A stretch of DNA of 23,555 nucleotides, from assembly GCA_944363995.1 (NCBI GenBank), contig CALVVV010000013.1, positions 1 through 23,555 of the forward strand. Direction: 5' to 3'. Below the pieces are notes generated by a model, which searched no databases, was not told the origin of the DNA, and worked only from the letters and a program-made list of their open reading frames with translations. Positions within the stretch are counted from its first letter, which is position 1, and each line of letters begins with the position of its first letter. The stretch is from an uncultured Bacilli bacterium. GTDB taxonomy: Bacteria; Bacillota_I; Bacilli_A; RF39; UBA660. Positions 7,658 through 16,160 of this stretch are shown one piece after another. The translations under genes and the position numbers were made by a program.

Positions 7658-8901
7658 TATGTTGCTAAACAACCTAAAATTAAAAAATAATAAGGAGCAA
7701 CATCTATTACACTTATATTCGCAAATGCTTGAATAGAATATCCAACAAAAGCCATATAAACAGCCATGTAAAAATTATTATTTAATTTAAAACCTTTTAA
7801 AAATATAATTAAACAAATTAAGCAATAAACCAATAAAGCGAATATACCGTTTGTCAATAAAATATGATAATATACGTTATGAGCTTTATCATATACAGTG
7901 CCAGTCACATAATTTGGATAAATTAATGCTAAGTTATCTAAACCAACCCCTAATAAATAATGATCTTTAGCAATAGGTAATAAATTTTTCCATAAAACAA
8001 TTCGACTGTTTTCCGTTTTATTGTCATCACTTGTATAATTCATTATAGAATCATATAATTCATCTTGAATATTATATTTTCGATATAATTTGGTATCACT
8101 ATATTCATTATATAAAATACGATTGGAAATATCAATACCATAAAATAATATCACAAAAATTGGAATAATTATCAATATTTTTTTTAATTTTATTTTTTTT
8201 AAATAAACAATTATAATAAAAATAAAACTTAAAATAAAACCTAAAAATGGTCCTGTTGAGCTTGCTAAACATAATCCGATATAAAAAATAAGAGATAAAA
8301 TAAAATATTTTTTATTATTTGTTGTTAAATATAATGTCAAACAGAACATAAGCAACATAACCATATAACTACCTAAAAAATTTGGATTAGCGCATAATCC
8401 CATTGCCATATATGGCTTAGAAAAATCTTTAATAAAATTAAAAGAGGAATAAACTTGTAAAACAGAATAAATTACTTGAAAAATACCAATGATAATAAAT
8501 AAATTTAATATTTTTTTTAAATGTAATTCATCTAAATTTTTAACATTTAAAAACAAGAAATAATAACTTAATAAAGTTATTAATCCCTCCCAACGGTTAT
8601 CAATACCAAATATAGAAGTTTTAATATCAATAGCAAAAATAGTAGAAATAATTCCTAATATAATTAAAATATATATTAAATAATCTAAATAATTAATTTT
8701 AATTTGTTTAGTAAAAATACCAAAAACATACGTCAAAATTAAAAAAGGAACACTTAACCATAATACATAAACTTGGTTTAAATCAAAAGAAGAATCAATT
8801 ATTTCAGCCATATATAAAAGATATGATAATAATTTAAAAAAAGGAACTGCTATCATTATTGTTAAAATTAAGATATAAATTTTGTTTTTTAAATTGTTCA
8901 T
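7636..8901 (-). CDS. Wzy/O-antigen-ligase-family polytopic membrane protein
   Basis: A 421-residue protein with about ten or more hydrophobic spans. It carries ligase-family signatures: GLCANPNFLGSYMVM, ASSTGPFLG, and the large loop with NSRIVLWKNLLPIAKDHYLLGVGLD followed by AHNVYYHILLTNGI, whose His is the usual key residue. Members polymerise or transfer lipid-linked glycans, including PglL-type transfer onto proteins. The ATG at 8901 is chosen because AGGTGA just upstream is the ribosome binding site and overlaps the GTG at 8910. It is the last gene of the minus-strand fibre operon, behind a hairpin that may reduce read-through. Its position suggests glycosylation or attachment of the fibre, but that is inference. 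Confidence 0.88.
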   Translation of the reverse strand: MNNLKNKIYILILTIMIAVPFFKLLSYLLYMAEIIDSSFDLNQVYVLWLSVPFLILTYVFGIFTKQIKINYLDYLIYILIILGIISTIFAIDIKTSIFGIDNRWEGLITLLSYYFLFLNVKNLDELHLKKILNLFIIIGIFQVIYSVLQVYSSFNFIKDFSKPYMAMGLCANPNFLGSYMVMLLMFCLTLYLTTNNKKYFILSLIFYIGLCLASSTGPFLGFILSFIFIIIVYLKKIKLKKILIIIPIFVILFYGIDISNRILYNEYSDTKLYRKYNIQDELYDSIMNYTSDDNKTENSRIVLWKNLLPIAKDHYLLGVGLDNLALIYPNYVTGTVYDKAHNVYYHILLTNGIFALLVYCLICLIIFLKGFKLNNNFYMAVYMAFVGYSIQAFANISVIDVAPYYFLILGCLATYKNASLN

Positions 8902-8916
8902 TTTGGTCACCTATAT

Positions 8917-8939
8917 TAATAAAAGGGAATTTATTCCCT
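8917..8939 (-). terminator. Hairpin/attenuator between the TasA-like and ligase-like genes
   Basis: AGGGAA (8924-8929) pairs with TTCCCT (8934-8939) with a 4-nt loop. On the minus strand it is followed by TTTT. It overlaps the stop codon of the TasA-like gene. The short stem suggests partial termination, giving more fibre subunit than ligase. Confidence 0.55.
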
Positions 8940-10155
8940 ATTTTAAATTTGCTTTAGCAACTATAATTACAGGTATAACACTGCAACTGTTAGTTTTTTC
9001 ATTACCATATATTTGTGATGTAGTATCATCAATTTTTTCAAAAGCAAATGCTTTTTCACTTCCATACTCACTATCAAGCCAATAACATTTTGTACTAGAT
9101 AAATCATTAAATCTTTGATTATTAAATATAAAATAGCCATTACGATTGATCGTATCATTAATAATTGTATTCAAACGATTTTGATAATTTAAATTACCAA
9201 TAATAACATCAGATAGATTAGGACTAATTATTTTTGAATTAACTACATCAGTTGAAATTATTTTTAATAAATCTTCAACAGTTAATGATCTAGTTGAAAC
9301 TTGCCAGTCATTAGTAATATTATTTAAAATAGTATTATAATTACTAAATTCTCCAGTTTCATAAGTACGATACAAACTAGGTAATAAAGTTACATTTCCA
9401 TCACCTAATTTATTATTAGTATCAATAACATAAGTTTTTAAACAAGTATCACTGATTTGACTACATGCTTGATTGTTTACAACATCATATAATACTGGAT
9501 TACCTAATTTATACAAAGGATCAGGCGATTCATTATTTTCTAAATATTGTTCAGCAGTAACACTAATAACTATTTTTAAAGCTGAACGAATTTCATAATT
9601 TGGATCAGCTAATTTTTTGTTTTCTTCTTGTTGTTGAAATGAATAAGCAGCATTTCCCCAAATACTATCTAATTCATCATTTAAAGCTTCTAGCGGCCAT
9701 GAAACTGATACTTCAAATTCACTTGTACCATTTTTTGCTTCTGCATGATAATCAGATAATCCTACATTAATATGAAATGGGTATTGTTGTGAAAGTTTAT
9801 CATTAATTAAACCATCTTCTAAATTAGAAACATCAAGTTCTTCATCAAAAATACGGGCCGAAACAATTTCGTATTTTATTTCTGCATCAGAATCTCCCAT
9901 ATTTTGAATATTTATTTTTTCGCTAATAGTTTCCATGCCTGGATAAATTTCAGATAAAGAAATAACTATATCATTTGAAACACTAGTATCTCCTTGTTTG
10001 AAATCAATATACCAAGCTTTGACATTAACTTCAGTCTGAACTCTTGCCAATCCACTATAAGCAAACCAAGCTAATGTTATTGAAATAAAAGAAACCACAA
10101 CAAAAAATAACGACATAATATTTAACTTTAAATATGCTTTATGCTTTTTATTCAT
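8938..10155 (-). CDS. Large TasA-like fibre protein, 405 aa
   Basis: A basic N-terminus and a hydrophobic segment (about 12-30) end in ITLAWFAYSGLARV, followed by WYIDFKQGD, then LSEIYPGMETISEKINIQNMGDSDAEI. This matches the TasA layout: signal, short spacer, strand, then an L-x-PG turn and a strand with a conserved Asn-x-Gly-like turn. At 405 residues it is longer than TasA (about 260). The second half has four cysteines (ACSQISDTC, TKCYW and NSCSV), which could form disulfides. No LPXTG or C-terminal anchor is present. It lies directly downstream of an intact SipW-type peptidase, its likely processing enzyme. A strong ribosome binding site (AAAGGAGGTCA) predicts high translation, fitting a structural subunit. 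Confidence 0.8.
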   Translation of the reverse strand: MNKKHKAYLKLNIMSLFFVVVSFISITLAWFAYSGLARVQTEVNVKAWYIDFKQGDTSVSNDIVISLSEIYPGMETISEKINIQNMGDSDAEIKYEIVSARIFDEELDVSNLEDGLINDKLSQQYPFHINVGLSDYHAEAKNGTSEFEVSVSWPLEALNDELDSIWGNAAYSFQQQEENKKLADPNYEIRSALKIVISVTAEQYLENNESPDPLYKLGNPVLYDVVNNQACSQISDTCLKTYVIDTNNKLGDGNVTLLPSLYRTYETGEFSNYNTILNNITNDWQVSTRSLTVEDLLKIISTDVVNSKIISPNLSDVIIGNLNYQNRLNTIINDTINRNGYFIFNNQRFNDLSSTKCYWLDSEYGSEKAFAFEKIDDTTSQIYGNEKTNSCSVIPVIIVAKANLK

Positions 10156-10176
10156 TTGTTATGACCTCCTTTTATT

Positions 10177-10743
10177 CTAAGCTTTGCTTCTTCTTTCTTC
10201 TTCTCTTCTTAACAAAGCACTTATAATTTCAGAACCAATTATATATAAAATAGGTAAAACTACAAATAAGAATAAACCAATTGGTGTTGCAACAATTTTA
10301 TAAATAAATGATAAAATTATAGATTTATAAACAATAACACCATACAATTGTTCTTCATAAACAATTGGATCTTCTGCGGGATTATCAATTCCTTTAGTAT
10401 GGAATATATATTTACCATCAGCATCTTGTTCTATATCTACTACTTCATGAGTTATAACTCGATTAGTAAAACTACCACTACTACCTAAATAACTTACAGC
10501 ATCACCAGTTTTTATTGTTGAAGGATCAACATCTTTAGCTATTAAAACATCACCAATTTCGTATTTAGGTTCCATACTTCCTGAAATAACAGTAAACATA
10601 CGATAGTTAAAAAACGATAATTTGTTATCACTAAACCGTTGTAAGCAAACAACTAATAAAAATAGTAAAACAAATAAAATAATAATTATATTTAAAATAA
10701 TTTTTATAATTTTAAAAATTTTATTATCAAATATTTTTTTCAT
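10177..10743 (-). CDS. sipW: SipW-type signal peptidase I (active-site intact)
   Basis: An ER-type S26 signal peptidase of 188 residues with one N-terminal span (about 12-34), an external catalytic domain and a C-terminal span (about 142-175). The catalytic Ser is 56 in VISGSMEPKYEIGD, and the His is 99 in VITHEVVDI, replacing the Lys of ordinary bacterial peptidases. HTKGIDNPAEDP matches the SipW TKGD-x-N segment. It should cleave the precursors of TasA-like proteins at the outer membrane face. It sits between the DUF2357-like gene (7-nt gap) and the TasA-like gene (21-nt gap), and its ribosome binding site is weak, suggesting coupling to the upstream gene. Confidence 0.94.
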   Translation of the reverse strand: MKKIFDNKIFKIIKIILNIIIILFVLLFLLVVCLQRFSDNKLSFFNYRMFTVISGSMEPKYEIGDVLIAKDVDPSTIKTGDAVSYLGSSGSFTNRVITHEVVDIEQDADGKYIFHTKGIDNPAEDPIVYEEQLYGVIVYKSIILSFIYKIVATPIGLFLFVVLPILYIIGSEIISALLRREEERRSKA

Positions 10744-10750
10744 AATACCA

Positions 10751-11878
10751 CTACAAATATTCTTTTGTCCTTTCTAAGTATTCTTCCATAGCATTTTTGA
10801 ATTTTTTCTTAACATCATCAGTACCTACTAAACGATTAGAACTATCTTCTTTTATTTCTTTAGCAATAAGTTTTAATATATCTTCTTCTGTTATTTCATA
10901 GCCACAACTAAGAAGTAAATTTACAATACGCTTTAATTCCTCTGTCAATAATAATATTGCATGTTGCGCCATTTTTTTCTTTTGTTCTCTTTTTAATGGC
11001 ACCATTGAATCTAAAACCAAATAGTCAATTAAAAACGAATGATCAAGAAAACCTTTTAAAATATCATTAGCATCATCATCAATATTTTCTTTTTTATCAT
11101 CTTTATCCTCATAATCATAATTATTAATAAATTCCCACAATTTAACAGCAATTCTAAAATTAGGATTTTTTAATATAATATTTGTTTTTTTGATTGGCGG
11201 ATTTACAAAAGGGACATGAGCTTTATCTAAAGCTTTCACCATTTCACTTTTTTCCCAACTAGCAAAAAACTGTTTAATGCGTTTAATGCGTTGCTTAATA
11301 TTTTTAATTTCTTCTTTTATTTTTTTATCAACTTTAGCTGAAGGTAAAACGGTTGATGTTATTTTAACTTCAATATTTATTTTTTCTAATTCGGTTTCTG
11401 TGTCGGCCGCATATTCTAATAATTTATTATCACTAAGTTCAAAATTATTTAATAATTCCTCTTTTTTTAAAACAAAACGAATTAATTGATTAATAAGTGT
11501 ATAAAGAAACCTATTTTCATAGATATTGTACGTTTCTTCATTTCTGACATCAAGAATTTTTTTTACTTCAACATTTTTATCTTTGTTAACTTTATTTATA
11601 TTTTCAGTATGTTTAGCCAAATCTTTAACACTAGCTACTGTTATTTTTTTTGCTTTTTCAATCTTTACAACATTTTCTTCCCGAACAAGAGCAAATTTAG
11701 GATTTCTAATAATTATATCAATATATGGACAAGCTGCTTCTATTTCATCAACCCAATCGAAAGAAATCAAATCACCAGTATAATCAGATTTATAAGCCAT
11801 TTGTGATTCTAATTTTTTTAAAAATATTTTATTATTTTGTTTTTCTTGTTTGTTTGGTTCAAGTAGAATATTATCCAT
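10751..11878 (-). CDS. DUF2357/McrC-N-like partner of the AAA+ ATPase
   Basis: A 375-residue, soluble, Lys/Glu-rich, mostly helical protein. The segment DVRNEETYNIYENRFLYTLI (Glu-Asn-Arg-Phe at about 121-124) matches the hallmark of DUF2357 proteins, the N-terminal part of McrC-like partners of McrB ATPases. The C-terminal half has no visible PD-(D/E)xK nuclease motif. A long helical stretch (about 165-210) looks like a coiled coil. The ATG at 11878 is chosen because GGGGTTG upstream is the ribosome binding site and covers the alternative TTG at 11887. It directly follows the AAA+ gene and probably binds it. The family match is by motif only and should be confirmed. Confidence 0.65.
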   Translation of the reverse strand: MDNILLEPNKQEKQNNKIFLKKLESQMAYKSDYTGDLISFDWVDEIEAACPYIDIIIRNPKFALVREENVVKIEKAKKITVASVKDLAKHTENINKVNKDKNVEVKKILDVRNEETYNIYENRFLYTLINQLIRFVLKKEELLNNFELSDNKLLEYAADTETELEKINIEVKITSTVLPSAKVDKKIKEEIKNIKQRIKRIKQFFASWEKSEMVKALDKAHVPFVNPPIKKTNIILKNPNFRIAVKLWEFINNYDYEDKDDKKENIDDDANDILKGFLDHSFLIDYLVLDSMVPLKREQKKKMAQHAILLLTEELKRIVNLLLSCGYEITEEDILKLIAKEIKEDSSNRLVGTDDVKKKFKNAMEEYLERTKEYL

Positions 11879-11894
11879 ATATATCAACCCCTAT

Positions 11895-13427
11895 CTATAT
11901 ACTCTTTTTAATATTTTGTAAATCAGCTATACATTCTTTCATAATACCTTTACCAAATTTTTTATTTAAATAATTAATAAATGGATCAATTTCATCACGT
12001 ATTAAAGCTACGCTTAGTTGACCAAATTTACGTAATATTTTTTTGGCAATAAAATAATCAATTGCATCTATTTCTTTTCCACCACAAGCGATATATACAG
12101 GTACAAATGTTTTTAACTGTTTCATAATACGATTACCAAAAGAAATTCTAAAATGTTCGATAACATAATTATCTATTTCTTCAACATCAGATAATCCTTT
12201 ATCAGAAATTGGATATTTATCAATTGCTTCTAAAAATAAAGAATCTAAGAAACTTGCATTAATATTTATTGCATCTTGTTCTCTACACTTAAATGGTGCG
12301 ACTTTGGTATTAATATCAATTGGCATAGCTCTATCATAAACTTTATCAGTAACCATAAAAGTAGAATCATCATTGTTTATTGTTCCAATATACCAAATAT
12401 TTCCAGGTATTTTTAATTTACCATTTTTTATTTTTTCTGGATCGTTTGGCCAAGCACTAGGAACTAAGTCAACTATCCATTCATCTCTACTTGGCATTTC
12501 CAAAATTGATAAAAAGTCCGCAAAATAATATTCAACACGAGCTAAATTCATTTCATCAAGAATAATTGTATGAACATCGTCATCAAACGATGAGGTATAT
12601 ATTTCACCTAATGCTTTAGTTTCGTTAAACTTTTTAGTAAATTCATTAAAATAACCTAGAAAATCAGATTTATCACGCCAAGAAGGTTCAACTGAAGCTA
12701 CACATGAATCTTGATTAACAAATTTACCCCATGCATAAGCTAATGAAGTTTTACCTGTACCTGATATACCTTGCAAAATAATCAATTTACCGCAAGCTAA
12801 ACCACCAAAAAATGGTCTTAAAATATCATTATCATAGTATAAATGCAATTGACTTGCTGAAAAACATCTAAAGTTTTCAATTAATTCAGTCAATGTAAAA
12901 TTATTATCATATTTTTTTATTTGATAATTTGCATAAGCTTCATCAATTGATAATAATTTAGGAAATCTAATTGAAGGATCACCTTCTTCAACTGGTTCTT
13001 CGGTATTTTCTTCAATATTATCTTCTTTATTTTCCTCATCTGGATTAATACCTAATTGGGAAACTTTCATTGCCATAATTTCGTCTTTTTCTTTCATTAA
13101 TTTATTAACTTGATCATTTAAGTTTGCAATTTCATTTAGTAGTTGGTCTTTACTTAAGTTTGTACCAACTTTTCTAGCCACTTTACGGAAAAACAAAAAT
13201 ATCAATAAAGCAATAACTAATACTATAATTATTAAAATTACAATTGTGATAATAACAAATACCTTTTCACCGCCATTAAAAGAATCTTGATAACTATTAA
13301 TTATTTTGTTGTACTCGCCAAAATTAAACATATCACCGATGCCAGAAAAGAAACCTTTAAAAGCGTTAAATAATCCATCAAAAAATATTGAAATAAATTC
13401 GTAAAAAAATCTAAAAAATGTATTCAT
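11895..13427 (-). CDS. Membrane-anchored McrB-like AAA+ ATPase
   Basis: A 510-residue protein. An N-terminal amphipathic/hydrophobic part (1-35) is followed by a strong transmembrane helix (56-80) and the basic flank RKVARK, placing the rest in the cytosol. A coiled coil (90-125) and an acidic linker (130-150) lead to an AAA_5/McrB-type domain: Walker A GISGTGKTS (220-228), EPSWRDKSDFLGYF (247-260), Walker B IILDEMN (288-294), sensor 1 GTINNDDS (348-355) and an arginine finger candidate in VYDRAMPI (about 366). All ATPase motifs are intact. The usual McrB DNA-binding N-domain is replaced by a membrane anchor. It lies 4 nt from the upstream SipW-fusion gene and 16 nt from its DUF2357-like partner. 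It probably powers a step of fibre processing or assembly; that role is inferred from context. Confidence 0.88.
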   Translation of the reverse strand: MNTFFRFFYEFISIFFDGLFNAFKGFFSGIGDMFNFGEYNKIINSYQDSFNGGEKVFVIITIVILIIIVLVIALLIFLFFRKVARKVGTNLSKDQLLNEIANLNDQVNKLMKEKDEIMAMKVSQLGINPDEENKEDNIEENTEEPVEEGDPSIRFPKLLSIDEAYANYQIKKYDNNFTLTELIENFRCFSASQLHLYYDNDILRPFFGGLACGKLIILQGISGTGKTSLAYAWGKFVNQDSCVASVEPSWRDKSDFLGYFNEFTKKFNETKALGEIYTSSFDDDVHTIILDEMNLARVEYYFADFLSILEMPSRDEWIVDLVPSAWPNDPEKIKNGKLKIPGNIWYIGTINNDDSTFMVTDKVYDRAMPIDINTKVAPFKCREQDAININASFLDSLFLEAIDKYPISDKGLSDVEEIDNYVIEHFRISFGNRIMKQLKTFVPVYIACGGKEIDAIDYFIAKKILRKFGQLSVALIRDEIDPFINYLNKKFGKGIMKECIADLQNIKKSI

Positions 13428-13431
13428 CTAA

Positions 13432-15423
13432 TCATTCCCCCCATAAATCTCCAACTTTGCTAGCTATATCATCATAAATAACTTTTTTATGTAATTCTTC
13501 TGGAATAGAAGCTAAAACATCAATTGAACTTAAAACACTCTTTTTTACTTGTTTATCTACAAATATAAAATCCATAAGTTCTAAACAACCTTGATCTTTT
13601 CCTTTAACTTCATTATTTTCTAAGTTAACTGCAAAGTGATATCCGTCTTTAACATATTTTTTTATTATTTTTTTATTTAATTCAGCGTATTTAGTTAATA
13701 CAATAACACTGTTTTTAGCATATTCATCTTCAAATATTTCAAAAATATTAGCAATTTTATTTTCTTTACTATATAAACTTTCTGGCATATAAATAATATA
13801 TTTTTTATTAAAATCAGCCTCTAACATATCTTTTATTATCTGAATTAGTAATAAATTTAACAATACGGCAATTTTATCCTCAGCAACAATTCCTTCTTGA
13901 TAAGTTTTATCAACAATATAATTACTATATACTTTACTAAAATTAAGATTATGAACCAATTCTACACCATAAACATTTTTAACATTTAAATTATTAAAAT
14001 TTAATTGAAAAGTATTAGTTTCTAATTTTTCTAAAATAAATTTAACTATGCTTTGATATTTTCTTTGAACTTTAATTATTTGAGTAATAATTATTTTCAA
14101 TGTATTAGGTGTTAGTACATCCGTATTTAATATTTTTAAAATTTTATTTTTATAAGTCTGTTTTTTTACTTGTAAATCATCAATTACAATATAAGTAAGC
14201 TCTAAATGAGTAACTAAAATAAATAAATTTAAATATTTTTTTACTTTGTCACTATATTCTTTATCACTACCTTTATATTGTTTAATCATTTTATCAGCTA
14301 CATTTTTTAATGCTGCTTCAATTCGGGAATTCATATTTCTTCCATTATATTCAACGTTAATATCACCACAAAAATTGTAATATTTAGCATCAATATATGA
14401 TTTCAACAATGTTTCTCTTATTGTTGGCTCATTAGTTTTCATTTTTTTATCGTTATTTAATATATCTAAAATTTCTTTTATTTCTTCATTTTTAATATAC
14501 ATTATTTTTTCAATAACATTTTTAAATTTTTTCTTTTTTTGAATTATTTCTAAATTTTTTTCAATTTCAGATTCTGGTTCTACTTTTTCTATTTTTTCTT
14601 CTTTTTCTTCTTCCACAATAGGTATATTTTGATTATAAATACCTTCTATTTCGTCTTTATCAACTGTTATTTTTCTAAAATACATAGTTTTATCCATATC
14701 TTCTACAGGAATAGCAATATTTTCTATATTAGTAATTTCTTCTTGATTAATTTTATCATTTTTATTGTCAACGACTTCGACTTTAACTGTTGATTCTTCT
14801 TGATTAAAATTTTCCGTATTTATTTTTATTTTATTTTTTATTATTTTCAATATGTTTTTTAAAAATACTTTTAGTAAATCTATTATTTTTTTCATCATCA
14901 CATCAATCTTCCTTACTTTATTCTCTTTATCATTCTTTTTAAATGCTAAATTGATTAAATATAAAGTTATAATCAAAGTTATCAAAACAAATGGATTAAA
15001 TAAAGTACTACGTATAATACCAAATCCTGATAATATTTTTACAACTTTTCCTACAATTTGCTCTTTACTTATTGGTTCATCTTCAGTATTATTTACATCG
15101 CCTTTAGTAATATAAGTTCCATTATAACTTTCAATAACTCGATGTGTTATAAATTCCCCATCTTGCTTAAAAGTTATAACATCATCTACTTCAATATTCT
15201 TTTCATACTTTACGATAATCCAATCGCCTACCTCAATTGTGCCAGCCATGCTACCGGTTTGTACCTCAAATAGCGAATAACCAAAAAAAGAAGCATAATC
15301 ATTTCCTAGAATTTTAATTTGAATATTTTTATAAATTAAAATTAATAATATAATACCAAAAATAAAAATTAAAATATTCATCACTATATTACTTACTTTT
15401 TCAAATATTTTTTTTATACTCAT
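13432..15423 (-). CDS. SipW-type signal peptidase fused to a ~500-aa cytosolic tail
   Basis: Residues 1-160 are an S26 SipW-type peptidase: first span about 13-31, catalytic Ser 58 in VQTGSMAGTIEVGD, His 94 in FITHRVIES, ITKGDVNNTED (105-115), and a second span about 142-160. Ordinary SipW ends soon after this. Here about 500 residues continue on the cytosolic side: an acidic, Lys/Glu-rich linker (about 165-320), a helical region, and an alternating helix/strand domain at the C-terminus (540-625, strands such as KYIIYMP, SVIVLTK, HFAVNL and DFIFVDK). I do not recognise this tail. The start at 15423 (MSIKKIFEKV) is chosen from AGGTGA four bases upstream; an earlier in-frame ATG at 15477 overlaps the promoter and 0A box. 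It is the first gene of the operon. Confidence 0.87.
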   Translation of the reverse strand: MSIKKIFEKVSNIVMNILIFIFGIILLILIYKNIQIKILGNDYASFFGYSLFEVQTGSMAGTIEVGDWIIVKYEKNIEVDDVITFKQDGEFITHRVIESYNGTYITKGDVNNTEDEPISKEQIVGKVVKILSGFGIIRSTLFNPFVLITLIITLYLINLAFKKNDKENKVRKIDVMMKKIIDLLKVFLKNILKIIKNKIKINTENFNQEESTVKVEVVDNKNDKINQEEITNIENIAIPVEDMDKTMYFRKITVDKDEIEGIYNQNIPIVEEEKEEKIEKVEPESEIEKNLEIIQKKKKFKNVIEKIMYIKNEEIKEILDILNNDKKMKTNEPTIRETLLKSYIDAKYYNFCGDINVEYNGRNMNSRIEAALKNVADKMIKQYKGSDKEYSDKVKKYLNLFILVTHLELTYIVIDDLQVKKQTYKNKILKILNTDVLTPNTLKIIITQIIKVQRKYQSIVKFILEKLETNTFQLNFNNLNVKNVYGVELVHNLNFSKVYSNYIVDKTYQEGIVAEDKIAVLLNLLLIQIIKDMLEADFNKKYIIYMPESLYSKENKIANIFEIFEDEYAKNSVIVLTKYAELNKKIIKKYVKDGYHFAVNLENNEVKGKDQGCLELMDFIFVDKQVKKSVLSSIDVLASIPEELHKKVIYDDIASKVGDLWGE

Positions 15424-15458
15424 ACTATCACCTATCTCGGTATACTCTACTATAAATA

Positions 15459-15487
15459 ATTCTACCACATTCGACATTTTTTTACAA
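15459..15487 (-). promoter_or_regulatory. Promoter with an embedded Spo0A box for the SipW-AAA operon
   Basis: On the minus strand TTGTAA (15482-15487), a 17-bp spacer and TAGAAT (15459-15464). A perfect TGTCGAA (15470-15476) lies in the spacer, where a bound regulator would touch RNA polymerase directly. The same arrangement occurs ahead of the second operon. Confidence 0.6.
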
Positions 15488-15610
15488 TATTATTTATGAC
15501 AAAATTAATAATTTGTTGAATGAATTTAATCTTTATTTTATGAAGTTTATAAATCACTATATTTTTGTTAATATAATTTCTAACATACATATTTTTTTTG
15601 TTAGATTTTG

Positions 15611-15867
15611 TTGACTCTCTATAAATATATTTCTGCTATCAATTATATTTTAAATTAATGTATTAAATATAATTGTTAATATCAAAACTAAAAAAATGTT
15701 AAAGTTAAAACCGTATAATAAACTTATTACTAATCTTTATATAAAACATATTTAAAAATTTAGTCATTTAATTTCATAACAGTCCCTTTAACTTTGACAT
15801 TTTTATAACTTTTTATACATTTAAACACATTAAAAGACTTATATAGCAATCTCTTATAAGTCTTTTT
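15611..15867 (+). ncRNA. Candidate structured RNA with promoter and terminator
   Basis: TTGACT (15611-15616) with TGCTAT 17 bp downstream (15634-15639) could be a promoter. An 18-bp helix joins 15692-15709 and 15787-15804; its one non-Watson-Crick pair is a G-U if the plus strand is transcribed, but A-C on the minus strand. A hairpin terminator follows at 15832-15867. No coding potential is visible. This could also be a decayed element with inverted ends. Confidence 0.3.
15832..15867 (+). terminator. Strong hairpin terminator
   Basis: AAAAGACTTATA (15832-15843) pairs perfectly with TATAAGTCTTTT (15855-15866), followed by another T. It is oriented for plus-strand transcripts although no plus-strand gene precedes it. 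Confidence 0.65.
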
Positions 15868-16160
15868 GTCTGATATTGGACTAATACAGGTATGACAGAT
15901 AAACGAAGAAATTTTATAATGGTTAAACATATTGTTAAAAAATTAGGAATTGAAATAGAAAAGGAGGATTGATTATTGTCTAAAATATGACTATAAAAAT
16001 TTAAAAAAAAAGGGACAACTTTAGAAATTATATTTATAATTAATTATTGTTTGTCTTGTAAAAATTTTCTTATACATTCAATAGATTTCAAAGTTAATAT
16101 ATTAATTGCAATTTTAATATTTTCATTGTTCTACTTTCAGTTTGTTTTGCCATTTTATTT

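Larger units (their letters stand above)
15488..16160. other. Gene-poor region between operons
   Basis: No convincing gene. It holds a possible structured RNA (15611-15867, listed separately). A 26-codon open frame (15892-15972, MTDKRRNFIMVKHIVKKLGI...) is followed by an orphan AAGGAGG (15961-15967) that leads into only a few codons before a stop. On the minus strand, downstream of 16161, short open stretches such as KSIECIRKFLQDKQ run in shifted frames. This looks like decayed sequence, consistent with the transposase remnant nearby. Confidence 0.5.

Noticed and set aside
10751..13427. A McrBC-type restriction (defence) system
   Set aside because: No nuclease motif is visible in the partner, the ATPase is membrane-anchored without a DNA-recognition domain, and the genes are embedded between signal peptidases. 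A defence role is not excluded but is less likely.
15423..15477. Start of the SipW-fusion protein at the ATG at 15477
   Set aside because: That ATG is part of the TGTCGAA box and the promoter spacer and has no ribosome binding site; AGGTGA fixes the start at 15423, giving a normal SipW N-terminus.
15892..15972. A 26-residue open frame with a following AAGGAGG
   Set aside because: It has only a weak ribosome binding site, and the strong site after it leads to a stop within a few codons. It is likely decayed sequence.
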